From Niebla homalea (Eukaryota > Ascomycota > Lecanoromycetes > Lecanorales > Ramalinaceae): a stretch of DNA of 64,000 nt. The translations under genes were made by a program, and so were the position numbers. Under the pieces are notes generated by a model. That model was not told where the DNA came from and did no database searches. It saw only the letters and a program-made list of their open reading frames with translations. The stretch covers positions 744,001 to 808,000 of the forward strand of contig JAHGAU010000028.1 in NCBI GenBank assembly GCA_019925105.1, given 5' to 3'. Shown piece by piece: positions 50,942 to 63,407 of the stretch (positions are counted from its first letter, which is position 1; every line of letters begins with the position of its first letter).

Positions 50942-52416
50942 TTACCACTGAGGGATCCCCCCTGCTACGTCGGCGCAATTTTGATTGGGCGGACCCGTAA
51001 AGGTGCGATCCTTGCCATTCAACAACCAACTCCCCGCCGGCCATGGGTCGTTACAACCGATATGCTGCGATATCTGGCTGATGCAGCTGAAGTTCACTTG
51101 CCCATTGTCCAACACGCTCAGCGTTGGGTTGCCCGCCCTCCCCTACCACGTGCAGTTGAAGCTGCCATCAAACAGCAATTGGGCCGACACCCATTCCTTG
51201 GGGATAGCATCGTTGATAACATAGTCCAGCGATGGTGGGTCGTTCCACTTCTTCTTATCCAGCAAGAAGAGGCGATGCGTGACAAGGGACCACCAGTAAT
51301 CCCCGCAGATGCCGCTCTCCTTCCACGTGTGACAGCTAAACCTCGTGCTCAGATCCTGCTGCGAGGAGAATTGATTTGGGGGCAGGAGCGACTCGCTGGC
51401 CCAGTAATCGTTGCGGGCCAGTGTCTCGCTGAAGAGGTAGGTCGACAGGGCCAGGTCCAGATCATCCACTTTTTGCGGGATCGAGAGCTATTGCGAAGAT
51501 GTCCAGTGCCCGCCGTCGGTGCATTGGAGGAAGGTGGGGAGGTCTAACATGATCAAGCCAAGGGCGTGGTTGAGGTTCTGGCTCAGCCCGCTGGTTGTGC
51601 GGCCGAGCTCGTTCTGAAGCTCACTGATCTGGAATTGTTGCGAATCCTCGGTGCCGCTCGGCCAGAGCGCTTTGACGGTTCTGGGAGTTTGTTCAAGGCT
51701 AATCAACAATGCTTGGGCAGGAATCTTTATTGCAGCATTTAATCCGTGAATGGTAGCACCAACGCTAGGGGCTCCTATGAGGGCGAGTCCGGCTGTGAGA
51801 GCGGTCAAAATGCTGGATAAACCGAAGGTTGGCTCGATTGCGTCAATCTCCTGTGACCATCGCTCCTATCTTGGTTTGTGTGATGCCGGCAGAGTACATG
51901 AGGGCTGTGTAATACGTGGAGAAAAAGTCGTTGATTGCTATGTACGAGTGATCAGTCTAAGGAGGAAACATCTGGTAAAACAGATTGATGGGAAGGCTTA
52001 CCAAATACAGCTCGTAGAGCATAGTGTCTTTGCGCAAAGCCAGTGCCATTGCCATTCTGATCGGGGTTCCAACTGCAGAATTGAAGATGGATGGTCGAAC
52101 AGTCGTAGCCTGGCTGGCCCAATTCGACGCGCAGGAAGCATGTAGTCGAGGATTTGGTCGGCAAGCAGCAAGCCTCCCCATTGCTTGTTGAACTCTCGCT
52201 GTTCGTGAAACCTTGACAAATTGGGGTAGTGGAGTTCCAATTTCGCAGCCAGTCTGCTACCTTCAGCGTCTGCCAGCAGGAAGGATCGAATCGAGATTGC
52301 AGGCTGTAGCAGCTGATGGTCTGTCGACGAAGACTCCTAGAAGGCGGTGTTGGGGATGCAGAGGTGGGAATTAGGGAGGTCAAGAGGACCATCAACAGTA
52401 CTTGAGATTTAATCAT
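50942..52416 (-). pseudogene. Decayed gene for a secreted Cys-containing fungal protein
   Basis: The minus-strand ATG 52416 opens a signal peptide (MIKSQVLLMVLLTSLIPTSA) and a Cys-rich region with SCYSLQSRFDPSCWQTLKVADW. A 64-nt intron (52001-51938) leads to AINDFFSTYYTALMYSAGI. At about 51851-51860 the frame shifts (one extra base fits best), after which IDAIEPTFGLSSILTALTAGL continues the protein. The same frame then meets TAG at 51490-51488 and TAG at 51145-51143, with sensible protein on both sides of each (TDGGHWTSSQ / PQKVDDLDLALSTYLF; FNCTW / GNPTLSVLDNGQVNFSC), ending at TAA 50944-50942. The parent family seems to be a group of uncharacterised secreted fungal proteins; I cannot name a function. 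Three separate lesions make sequencing error unlikely. Confidence 0.75.
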
Positions 52417-55400
52417 TGCGGAGTCGGGAGAGCGTCTTTTCTGGTATGGGACACTTGCCGACTCACGATAGGTGGGATATGGGAGCCTTTAATTGTACCA
52501 TTCTTGTTCGTCTTACTCATGTCTCGCACATATCACGCAGATAGAGGTAGCCCTCCAAGAGGCAGCTCGTCCATGGTCTTGAAACCATCGTGAGATGAGC
52601 CGGATCTCGGGCATACATGATCGAAAAAGTGCAGCGGCCTATTACACATCGGAGCCTAAGGCAGCACTGAAGGATGACGATATGGAAGACATCGTGGCGA
52701 CAAGAGTACTGCCAGCTGAGCAGAGGAGGGAATGACGTGTTCCGACGCGATAGGACCTGGGGTAACGACGCGTTGGGAAACCCGAGAAAGCTTGCACTCG
52801 CCTTGCACAAGTCCTAAGAGATGGTCGGAATGGAGGGATGCGGAGGTCGAACTCAAGAGGCCTGTGAAATTATTGAAGCAGAGAGTATCTGAAGCGTCAT
52901 TCGAAGGATGAAGAACAGTTTCGAATGCTGAAGATGGAGGATATGTCGGAAGAGAGAAAGGTTCTGCAGAATCAACAACGACGCGTAGATGTAAGGTTTG
53001 AGGCAAACGAATTGGTTTTTCACAGCTTCGACGATTGCAAGACGACGGTGTTCTGAAACTTGGGACTATTATGGTGGAAAGATGGGATCACAACAAGGAG
53101 CTGCGTGAGCTAGAAGTACAGGCTGGCAAGGCACCAAAACTAGGTCCAGACTACAAATTTGACTCGTTGGCATTTGTGGCCGCCGAAAGAATCCCCCGAG
53201 ACGACAAAGTGCCGACATAATAGGCAACGACTCGCTCCAGCAGGAGGATCGTGAGCGTCCTGCAGGATGATCCAGCTTCGCCATTTTGTGACCATGCAAC
53301 AGCCAGACCGAGTACGCTCCGCGTGCGGCCTGCAGCGATTTCATGTATCACCCGGCTGTGCGCACTGTGTAAAGAAACAAACAACGCGTCTCGAATTATT
53401 CTTCCAATGCGACTTCCCAGCGCTTCTCTTTGAAAGACCTGAGCTGCCGAATGAGGTGGCCAACCGTTCATCATGATACCACCTCCGTACCTCAAAGATT
53501 CTCAAGCGAAATCTGATATCGATTCGTTGCTGAGTGAAGTCGCCTTTAGTTCGAGGATATGATCTGGATTCAACGATATCTCAGGCGCTTTAAAAGGCAG
53601 TCACGGACAGAAAATCGCTACGCTATGATTGAAGGGGCTGACTGTCTATCAGAAGGCATGTATTCACGTAATAGCTGTCAGGGATCGATGAACTATTGTA
53701 TGTAGACTACAATTGTTTCGACCATCTTGTAGCCCACGGCAAATGCACCGTAGTAACGTTCTCGATTATTCATACCAATACCATGGCCTTCTGGACTCGC
53801 AAGTTGGTCGCGTGCGCATACGCCTTAGGGGCGATCAGGTTTCCTCCGTGTTAACATCCTTCCTCATATGTCTCCCATTCCCACGTTCCTCACATTTACC
53901 CATTCGCTCGTAAGTGGCATCGTACTACTTATCGTCTGGGATAGATTGAGGGCAAGCGGGGTCAAGTCGCCCAGGAAGCGGCGGTCAAAAGGATTGCCTT
54001 TCGAACCCTCCGAGGAACCGGGCTTTGGTGAATTCCATAGGCCCTCTGCGGACTTGTACCCTCTCACAACCAATATTGGCTCATTCGGCAAGCCCCATGT
54101 TCAGCGTATGCTGGTAGGCATGCAAACCCCTATAACGCTTTTGATGTTCAGAAAAGAATGAAAGCGACAATTGTATCAACGTCGACACAAGGACCCCAAA
54201 GAGCTCGCGATTGATTGAATATTGTCAGAGGGCCTTGGGATAATAACCCCTATGATGTATAACACTGATCAAAGTTGTCTCGGAAGACATCAGTGACTAA
54301 TGCAGGCGTAAAATATAACTTCCATCTCCACGCGGACTTCATTATCTCCTTCTCTCCTTCACGCATCCCAGAAATCAGACCGAGAAAGCTAGTCGATGGC
54401 TTTGTGGGTGCTGTGTAAAGTGTTGTGGACCCTGGCGACTTCCACTGCGGTGACCTCGTTCTTCAAGAAGTTGCCCATATGTAGAAATACTTGTAGATTC
54501 TGACTGAATGTGGAAGGTAAGATGCCTTTTGCCATGGCCACGGGTCAAGTCACCTGAACGGCAATACGTATTTCGTGTGGCGGCTGGGAGGCGCGCAGGC
54601 ACGTGGACCGCGGACGGCAAGACCAACCTCGAAAGGGTAATCCTGGACCTCACAGCTCCAGAAATTTCGACGCTGGAAGGAAGGGTTGTCCCAATGAGGT
54701 ATGGTCAGGCAAAGTGTCACCACGTCGTGATGACGGTTGCCGCTTTGGGAAGGGTGGGGAAGTGGATTTATCGCGAGGGTGGCAAATTTTGATATTCGGG
54801 AAGATTGGGAAGGTGATGTTCGCCAACTTCCTTGTTTGCAGGTGGAGAGGCTGAACCTTTGGACAGTGATGTTGCATGACGTGGGAATACCGGTGATGGA
54901 CAGCTCTGTCGTCAAAGTGCATCCAAATTAGAAATTCTTGAGATTGGAGAGGGCAGTCGCGGTATCACCATTTTATTTAGCAGTAATCATTGGCTAACGT
55001 GGGGAAAGATTTCAGAAAGCTTCGCAAACAATGAGAGATCCGATACAGACCAGGATCTCACCTATCTGATTTCCGATGCTGCAATCGATCTTGCTAAAGT
55101 CACCACACTTGATTGCACACGGCCGGCATGCAGATCCCCGCAGAACTCATCATGCGTCTTGAGAATGAGTTCCTTGGCATGGAAAGCTGGAACTTTTCGA
55201 TCTCAAGTGGATATTCCATCTTCATCACTCGTCTCCAGTAGTGTGAATGTCCTCAACACAAAAGCTCCCTCTCCAGCATCCTTACCAACATAGAATGTTT
55301 AAGCTTGTTCTGTGAGCATTGCAACTACCCAAGTAATTGAAGCACATTCATCTCTGGTGAAGCTGATCTTGAAGGTGGCTTGAATTCAGTCTATACAAAC

Positions 55401-55515
55401 GTGGGGTAAGTTGCATTTATTATCCCAGAATCGAGGGCTGAAAGATGGATCCTCCCGCAAGATCCACTCGTCACACCTCATTTGACCATCTCAGCCACAC
55501 GAGTGTGTCAATATT
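52417..55515. other. 3.1-kb region without a confident gene
   Basis: Only short unrelated open frames (for example 53035-53220, 61 codons, and 53868-54161) with no recognised domain and no splice partner. It may hold degraded sequence; nothing identifiable. Confidence 0.5.
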
Positions 55516-56607
55516 TTACGTAACTTGGACTTGCGATGCATCGCCGGAGTTTCCTGGGCGAGAAAGGATAGGTTGCGTGCTGTTCTTCGCATTTAACAGG
55601 TGCACACCTGGATTGACGGGCTCGACATGCACATATCCAATAACAGTCCCGTCCCTCTGCGTCTCTAAATCGGCATAGAAGGCTGCCCAGCTATCGGCCG
55701 ATGGACCACCCGTGGTCTCCAGTAAGTGTTGTATTGCACCCACAAGATCGATCAGGTCGGCAAATGTGAAACGCGGCCATCCAAACCGTTTTTGGGTTTC
55801 GTCGAGCTCCAGCATCATTTGATAGCGCACTCCACCAGTAGTAATGCTTGTTGCAAAACCTTCGGGCACTACGCGTGCGGCCGATCCAGGCGGGACATAC
55901 TGGTTATATTGCGCTTTGGCGGCAGCCAAACTCGCCAGCGCTCCACTGCGGCTCATCGGGCGTGCCTGATAGGTATTGCTGTTGAATTCCAAGTTCCTGC
56001 CGAATTCGGTATGGGACGCTGTTCCTTCCTCTTGGGTCACACTAATGAGGATCTTTTGATCCTTGCCTACGGAGATCTGTAGTGCGATCTCGTATTCGAT
56101 AGCCTCGGGGGTATAGATGTCGCGGTCTAGCGCCTCCAAAAGATAGCCAAGGGCCTCCGCGCATTGTGCATACGTCAGGATGGCACTGCCAGGGGGATCC
56201 ATTATATATTTCAATGATACTGTGGTGTCACCGAAATCGAGCAAGTGCGCGATATCTTCACCACCTCGTGCTGGGTAAAAGTTTCCATACGCCCTCAGAA
56301 GGGGGATCACCTCCTTAATATATGTGACAACGGTATCCTCATCCTCCAATTCGCGAGAGGAGTCGTAAGCTCCTCCAAACTCATAACCTCCGGCAAGTCC
56401 AGGGCAGCAACGTACGATCGCACTGGGATGTTAGTATGATTTTGAGAAAGGGCAAAGGTTTAGCTATAATTACTTGAGCGATGTGCGATTCCCCGGTGAG
56501 TTAGCAAGACTTGTATTATAAGCCCGCGGCTGAATGATAAAGGGGGTTGCCCCAAACATCAGAAGAGACCACAACCACGCTCTCCATGCGAAGAAAATCT
56601 CTGTCAT
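55516..56607 (-). CDS. Secreted protein of unknown function
   Basis: Two exons on the minus strand, 56607-56474 and 56422-55516; a 51-nt intron with ACTAAC branch-like sequence joins in phase 2; 346 aa. ATG 56607 gives an N-terminal hydrophobic stretch (EIFFAWRAWLWSLLMFGATPF) that looks like a signal peptide, followed by N-glycosylation sequons (NTS, NRT). The second exon is a long uninterrupted frame with CCPGLAGGYEFGGAYDSS near its start, ARGGEDIAHLLDFGD, and RPMSRSGALASLAAAKAQY in the middle. I do not recognise the family. The long frame, signal peptide and clean splice sites support a real gene. Confidence 0.7.
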
Positions 56608-58230
56608 GGTTGTTTCTGTTTGTTTTTTTTTTTACCGGTCTCCAAAGTCCGTGTCGAAGGCCTTCTGCCAATTGCCTGTGGAAAACGCCTTTGAAAATAT
56701 TTGTGTGAAGCACTTCCTCCAGAGATATTGTATTAATATGACCTTGCGGCTGTGAGCGCAAAGTGGAAGGGGCCCCAAGGTCTCATACCAGAACGTGCGG
56801 CCCCTTCTTGGGGGCCACTGCCATCTTGGTGTCTACGACCTTACCAGCCACGCCTCCAGATACTTGTGCCTTTCCTCGAGCGCAAAATACGCATGCTGGA
56901 TATATGGGATTTCATCGTGCGATATATGGGATTTCATCGTGCGGCCCGTTTGGTGATGAAATACCGCATTCAAAATCGTGCATGTAATCACTCTGATACA
57001 AGGGGATCGCGCTAGTGTCTTGGCGAGTTGTCTCGGCAAAAAACGCACTGAAGACCTCGTCGCCTAAAGGCCTACCAAACGGCCTTTTATTAACGGTATC
57101 ACAGGTGCGTCGGTGCATATGGTACGATGACTATACGGGCAGCATACGGTATAAATAGACAAGCATATTGGTAGACTCAATACAAGTGATTCAACTGGCG
57201 CGACAAGCGCTACCACCAACGACTGTTGGGGCCAAATGCTTGTGACTTAGCCCGATCAGCAACTAACTTGACAACCCGTAGACACTATTTTTGGACATTG
57301 AAGAACAATCCAATGTATCGAAGTGACATGGTCTTAGACCGTCTCCGCCTCGACGAAGTATGCTTTGATGATCTGTATTGAAGGCTGTGGAATTAGAGGC
57401 AAGGAGTTGCGGTGAACGTATTACACAAAGAATGCAGGGAGGTAGGCAGTGGATGCTGATTGTCTCCTCAAACCTCGATCTTGATTCTCCTTTCGGGTGG
57501 GCGTCAAGCAAAACACCAAGACCGAAATCCTCGTCATTGCACACGGCCAGAGGGGTACCCCAAACATCCACTGCATCGGTGATATGTGCGAAGGGGATAT
57601 AACATCACTCCCAAAAATGGGGTAATAGGTCTTGAACCAAGTTGCGGACTCTTCGATGGATGCCAGAGAGAGCAGCAAGGCCAGTTGACGGTGCCTTTTG
57701 ACTCCCTATTCGTGGCTGCACATCGCTTTTTCGGCACAGTTGGTCACAAAACATCAAAAGCGCGCAAGTTGCGGCATGATGAGGTTACCCACGTCTTTAT
57801 TCATCACACTACAGTGACTATTGGGCGACGGTGGCAAATGTAAATAAAGATCGGCCCAACATGGTCTACAATGTCGTGTGCGCCGACCAGGAGCGGAGGG
57901 TGATTGCGTCAGATGGGGAGAAGGGCAAAGAGGCAACTGCCGGGGTCTGCGCCAGCGATGAGGAGGGCTGCCAGATCCGAGAAGTCTGATGATGTATCGG
58001 CTGTGCATCCGACTGCGAGCAAGGGGTTTGCGATGCTGTGGCAGGGATGATAGATGAGCATTAGGGTACAAGGATCGAGGTGTTGAAGACGGTCATACCA
58101 CAGGAGCCAAGCAAGATGCGAGAGTATGTATGAAATTGCAGCAGACATGCCATTGACATCTCACCCATTCCGTGCCATATGAAAAGCGTCTCTTTCGCCT
58201 CGACTCCGCGATCACGAAACCAAGAAAATG
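56608..58230. other. 1.6-kb intergenic region
   Basis: It contains a 22-bp tandem duplication at 56899-56942. Small open frames around 57260-57840 have no recognisable content. Confidence 0.5.
56899..56942. repeat. Two perfect copies of a 22-bp unit
   Basis: The unit starting GATATATGGGATTTCATCGT occurs at 56899-56920 and 56921-56942. Unknown function. Confidence 0.9.
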
Positions 58231-59901
58231 TCAAGCATTTGGGATAGGCACCTCTGAACTCGTCCACTGCCCTGCGTCAAAATCCCTCACGAACTCCGTA
58301 ATGTCGCTCCCATTAGTCTGATAGAAAGCTAGCAGCGAGTTTCCACCACTGGTGTTCGGCAACGACGTCACTGACAGGTGCGACCCCGGCAGACCTTTCT
58401 GCCCGTTGATGACGAAGCTTTGCGCTGGGTCATTCAGAGGAGCTGATGTCAGCTCCGCATCCCAGGTGACATTGACGCCACTGAATGTGAAATCGGGGTT
58501 TTGGTAGTAGAGGTTGTTGGTGAAGCCGAGGGAGCTGTTTTGGAAGACGGGGATGGAGACATTGCCTACATTGGTGGCGGTGTCAGTACGATTACCGCTC
58601 TTGTCATCAGAATCGGGAAGCTTCGACTCACTTTTCGTCCACTGTAGGACGGGATGCTCGGGAGTGGTTTGGTGGGAGGCGTTTGAGTCTTTCCACAGAA
58701 CGACCAGGTTGTCCTGGAGGTCAACGAAGAAGGTATACGTGACACTACCCGGACCCCAGGAGTAGCACCCAACTCCAGCGTGTGCGTTGTAATCGTTGAA
58801 ATCTTGCTGTTGTGTCCATTCATCGCTTCCGTAGCTCCATGCCATGGATTGGAAGGTGGTTGGGTTGCTTCCATACCAGAGGAAGATACCGACCGATGCA
58901 TTGTTGCTGGTTTGATTCGCGCTTTGACCAGGAACGGGACTGTGGTCATATGCCACATCCGAGTAGAAGCTACCGTACCAACATGCTTGTAATCCGACGT
59001 TGGGATCGTCCATGGGTTTGAGGTTCAGCTGGTTGAGAGGACCAGGCACCCAGACATTGGTCTTATTGCTGTTGGTGACCTCAGACATGGAGCCATTGAC
59101 ATTGATGTAGAAGATGTGCCACTATGATCGATAAGCTTGACGTTGGGACGAATGGGCCGGGGCTCATCTGACAGCAGCGGTATCACCACGCGCGTAGGCA
59201 ACAGCAGCAATGGGGGTACCATTTTTAGCGTCAATGGCGACGACGTCTGTCGCGGCGCCCCCCTCCCATTTGCCTGTGGTGCTCAGCTGAGCCGAGCGTA
59301 TCTGACCCGAATGGTGTTGGAAGTACAGGACAATGCTGCCAAAACCACCGCCCTCGAATGACTGCGAAGCCAGTGCGATGCCTGATCCATTGAAGGCGCC
59401 GATGGTGGAGAGATCGGCAGCCATTGAAGCAGCTCTCTTGGACCTGCGACGGCACGATCAGCAGCCGTCGACGCAACATGGTTGGTCTCTTGTATACCCA
59501 TTGTTCTTCAAGCCAACCCCCAAGCCCACACCAAGCGATATGGCAAGCACGGCCACTATCACAAGTGCACCCAGAATCCATGGCCATTGCCACCTCTTAC
59601 TTTGCTCCCGGTCATGTTGCGCTAGCCCTTCGTCCGCCAAACCCGGGGCTGTTGCAATATATTCCTTCTCTTCAGATGCAGGATCAGGAGAGGTGGCCTC
59701 TTTCAGAGTGTCTTCATCATCGTGGCGGACATGCTCCAGGCCTGGTGAGGAGAGGGACGTAGTCGCAGTCGTCTCCGGTGAGACTGGATCGATCCTCTTC
59801 TCTGGCAAATTCGCCGAGGCTCTCTGCATATTCCTGGCCTGACGTGCCTCTTTCTGCGTCTTGGAGACTCTTCTGCTGAGCGCATCCGTAAAATTGAACA
59901 T
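58231..59901 (-). CDS. Type II membrane protein with fucose-specific-lectin-like domain
   Basis: Four exons on the minus strand, 59901-59498, 59443-59173, 59121-58632 and 58565-58231, give 499 aa; introns are 51-66 nt GT-AG and restore WHIFYINVNGS and WTKSNVSIPV. A charged cytosolic tail of about 105 residues precedes one membrane span (WILGALVIVAVLAISLGVGL), so topology is N-in/C-out. The C-terminal part has the repeated pattern of fungal fucose-specific lectins (six-bladed beta-propeller): NGSGIALASQ, LYFQHHSGQIRSAQLS, AAVAYA, QACWYGSFYSDVAYDHSP, GVGCYSWGPGSVTYTFFVDL, NSLLAFYQTNGSDITEF. Several N-glycosylation sequons lie on the outer side. The role is probably cell-surface glycan recognition; it is not obviously part of the pathway. 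Confidence 0.88.
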
Positions 59902-60666
59902 ATCTCAAGTCGCGATCATGGGCAGAGTGCCCACAATGATGACCATCCAAGACCAACTGAGGAGACTGGGTAAAACTGGGAGGGAGGATATTTGCCCTCT
60001 TCCAAGAAGATGCTGACAGTCACACGGGTGAGATCTCATTGATAGTAGTAGATAGAGTGAGGGGCCTGCCTGGCCAGGCCCAGAACCAAGCTGCCATTGT
60101 TTGGCTTAATGCGCGCAAATGCATACTTGATGCGCACAGTCAGCCGGATAGGCCTGATCCAGCCTTAGCATCAGTCGACGAGAAGTCACAGTGTAACATT
60201 AATAATGCTGCCATTGGTGAGTTGCTGCTGGTCGACAGGATGAGGTGAGACGGAAGTGAGACAATTGCTCAACGTCCTTTGTTGCGCTCTCACATGTTGA
60301 AGACAACATCGAATATGTTCGAGGCCAGCTCGACAGCGCCGAAGAAGTTCTTCACCGCATCATAAACAAGTGAGATGCAGAAAAGGAAGACGTGAAGAAT
60401 CCGGAAATCCCAAGAATGGAAAATGCCTCGGTCGATCTTCGCTAACTGAGCCAACCAAAGTGGCTCATTTTGGGGAGATAGGACGATACCTAGAATGGGC
60501 TTTGAGAGTGGCCGAGGGTGCCCTGAAGAATTAGCTCCTCCAGGCATGACTGTGCGGAATCCCTCCATCATGCTCAACGTCATCCACCTGTAGTGAAACA
60601 AGACTCTTGCACAACCATAATTGCCTGCAAATCCCATTGATCCTGGGTGATTCGATTACGGCCAAA
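59902..60666. other. Intergenic region between lectin gene and methyltransferase remnant
   Basis: 765 bases between divergent starts; no gene or motif recognised. Confidence 0.5.
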
Positions 60667-61559
60667 ATGGACGAGGAGCGATGGTATTCCGAAAAGGTCG
60701 ACAGCATTGCAGAAGAAGGCCGCGACCTGTTGGAGAATTATTCCTGCTCCTCGAGTCATCGAGCACGTACTCGATATTGTATGTCCATATCCTGGGCTCC
60801 CTCCTAGTCGAGCTGATCCTAACGAGGAATATCACTCCATCAGCGTGACAAGGCTTTTAAGATATCCACCCCTGGCCATGCATTGGCCAGGTCCGTTTCC
60901 TGAACAATACACTCCCGAAAAAGTCATACGCCGCCAGAATTCTGCCAAAGCTCCAGAATGGCGCCACTTTCCTGGACGCAAGATGCTGCTTCGGTCAGCA
61001 ATTGCGCTACTTACACTACTCTGATCATGTCTCGCAAAGCCAGCTGTATGCTTTTGACTCCAAACCCGAGTTCATTGAGCTTGGGTACGATCTTTTTCGA
61101 GATAAGCAGAGATTTCAGGGTCGTATGGTCGGAGGCGATATGCTAGCTCCGCCGTCATCACCACAGAATGCAGACCTCCAAGCTCTTTCTATTGAAGGAG
61201 GCATTGACGTTATCAACCTAGCGCAAGACTTGCATGGCTGGGACTATGACGATCAGCTGAGGGCTGTCATCAACCCAATTGCATTCTCCCGACCAGGGTC
61301 TGGCACGCTGATTGCGGGTGATCAGATGGGCAGTGTGAAGTGTGGAAGCTACCCTCTGCCCTCAGAAGGGGGGAGCCATTATCGCCATAATGTTGAAAGC
61401 TTCAAAGCTTTGTGGAAGGAGGTGGGTGAGCGGACAAAGACTCGATGGGACGTGGACGCTGCGCTTGAAGGAAGCCAAGCTATGAAAGACAACGAGAAGT
61501 CGAAATATATGGATGGAGATACCCGCATGATCCGCTTTTGCTGTGAGGGGCTGGAGTAA
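60667..61559 (+). pseudogene. Decayed SAM-dependent methyltransferase gene
   Basis: ATG 60667 starts MDEERWYSEKVDSIAEEGRD. The frame breaks at about 60745-60760, where a few bases seem lost, and continues in another frame as PAPRVIEHVLDI. A 65-nt GT-AG intron (60779-60843, with a CTAAC branch-like site) leads to RDKAFK. A second frameshift, best explained by an AT duplication at 60862-60865, precedes IHPWPCIGQVRFLN. Downstream, NGATFLDARCCFGQQLRYLHY is SAM motif I of this fungal class, with Arg where DAGCC is usual. The rest, including GGIDVINLAQDLHGWDYDDQ and the terminal DGDTRMIRFCCEGLE, is open to TAA 61557-61559. The class methylates secondary metabolites; this copy looks inactive. Confidence 0.75.
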
Positions 61560-63407
61560 GGTTCGTGCAAACCTTAACATATCAAACGACCTGGTCGATG
61601 GGCCGCGAAGATGATGTTTGGTCGGATAGCTTCTTGATCAATCGACGACGGAGCCTAGGCTCCAACAATGACCATGACCAGGAGCTAGTTGTAGGACAAG
61701 CGCTTCACCCACAAGGTCCTATGGCCCCGAACGACAGCTTTACGCTGAACTTGCAGACCCAACACGCTGTCAGAACTCGATCAGGAAGCGAGTCGCTGCT
61801 TGAACAGAATACGGTAGCCTGATACAATTCTGATCAAGGGCATCGGATCATCCACGCACGCACGCACGACGCTACAATTGTTACATCCCTTGTGACGTCT
61901 GAAGCCAGAAACATTGTTGGATCGAAGTCCATCCATGGAACGACTTTGTCCAGAGTTCCCATCGGCTTTGATACGCGTCAAAATTTTAGGCAGCAAAGAA
62001 GCAGCAGTGTGCAAAAATCACGTTGTGGGTACGTGCGTTATGCTGCATGATCACAATCTCAAATTTGCAGGAGAAAGCTGTGCCCTTCGAGATCCACTGA
62101 CTACCAGCTTATAAGCTGTCAGCCTCTGTGATCACACCAGTCAGCGGTTGATCGGTGCACGGAAGAAGCTTCCCACAGCAATGCAAGTAATGTGCTGACC
62201 CCGCAATCTTTCGGCTTATATCCGTGCGTGCCCGTCTATTGCACAAAATAAACCTCACATGTCACGCCTGGAGTCTTCCGGCCGAGCTTGTCCGTTCTTG
62301 ATCTGACATCCGCCTCAGCTCCGACTAGATCTGCCATAGGGTGGAAGGTAGAGGCGATAGCTTCACACTATCGGATTCGCGAGAGCTAGCTTATGTGAAG
62401 TCGGTTAGACATCAAGTCGTTGATGGGTTTTCATGCAGCAATTAGCTTGAGGCTGCCGACCAGGACAATTGAAAACGCAAGTTCCCAAAGTCAGAAATCG
62501 CCCAATGTCTCTAGTCTGAACCAAAGATGCTTCTACAGAGCTAGGCTGCATCCACCCCAGCGAGACCCAGATCCTGGGACCGATGCTATAATCACTAAGT
62601 GCAAGCCACTTGTCGATAGCAGACCGAGACAGCAAAGACGGATACCTGTTGTCATGCGCATTTCCTCCAGCTCCGACGATTCCCTATGATGCACGCTGCT
62701 GGGGTCGCACACTACGGATCGCCGAGGATGATCGTCTTCGTCTGTTACCAATCATGAACCCGAGGTTTGATATTGTACAGGGAAAACCCAATCAATGGAG
62801 TAGCCAAGCCTGAGCTTGTGTCAAAAATCTGTCGAATTACCATTAGCTCACCGCAGGGTCTTGCGGAAGAGTCTCCATTATTCAACGTAATCTCTTCTCT
62901 CCATGAGTTCATCAAAGATACCTTGCAGCTGACGACTCAGCCGTAGTGCAGAAGGTCTCCTCAACTGACCTTCTGAAAAGGCTAGGACATGCTGTGATAA
63001 CATCTCCTGTGCTCCATTGGACGACTTGCTACGCAATAATCAGCCGCCGCTCCCCTCATGCACCTACAGAGCAAACCGAGACTGCCCACCAAAGACCTCT
63101 GCGTGTGGTCGGCTGGTGTAATTGGCACAGAGGCCTCGCTCCTCTCCATGCACCTAGACCGAACACCGAGAAGGCCCAGTAAAGACTTATGCACGGAACT
63201 GGCTCGAGTCGCTGCTGGAAGAGGCCAAAGCAATAGTCATCGCGATCCCCCTGTCGCAAGGATCACCCCGAGCTCTATAAAGGATTGAGCATTGCCCCCA
63301 TTACTCAAAGTCTCCACTGGTCCTTCACTTCCATAGCAGTCGAACAGGGACAGACCTCCAATCCACCATAACAAACGGTAGTAGCAAAGTCTTGAACGGC
63401 CAACATC
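61560..63407. other. 1.85-kb region without a confident gene
   Basis: Holds a degenerate direct duplication (63048-63194) and short unsupported open frames. The right end would carry the promoter of the NTF2-like gene. Confidence 0.5.
63048..63194. repeat. Degenerate direct duplication of about 56 bp
   Basis: Copy 1 (63048-63103) and copy 2 (63137-63194) share CGCTCC, CTC(C)ATGCACCTA, AACACCGAG-like and AAAGACxTxTGC blocks with scattered changes, separated by about 33 bases. Confidence 0.6.

Noticed and set aside
53035..53220. 61-codon open frame with protein-like composition
   Set aside because: Too short, isolated and without homologous pattern known to me; left as non-coding.
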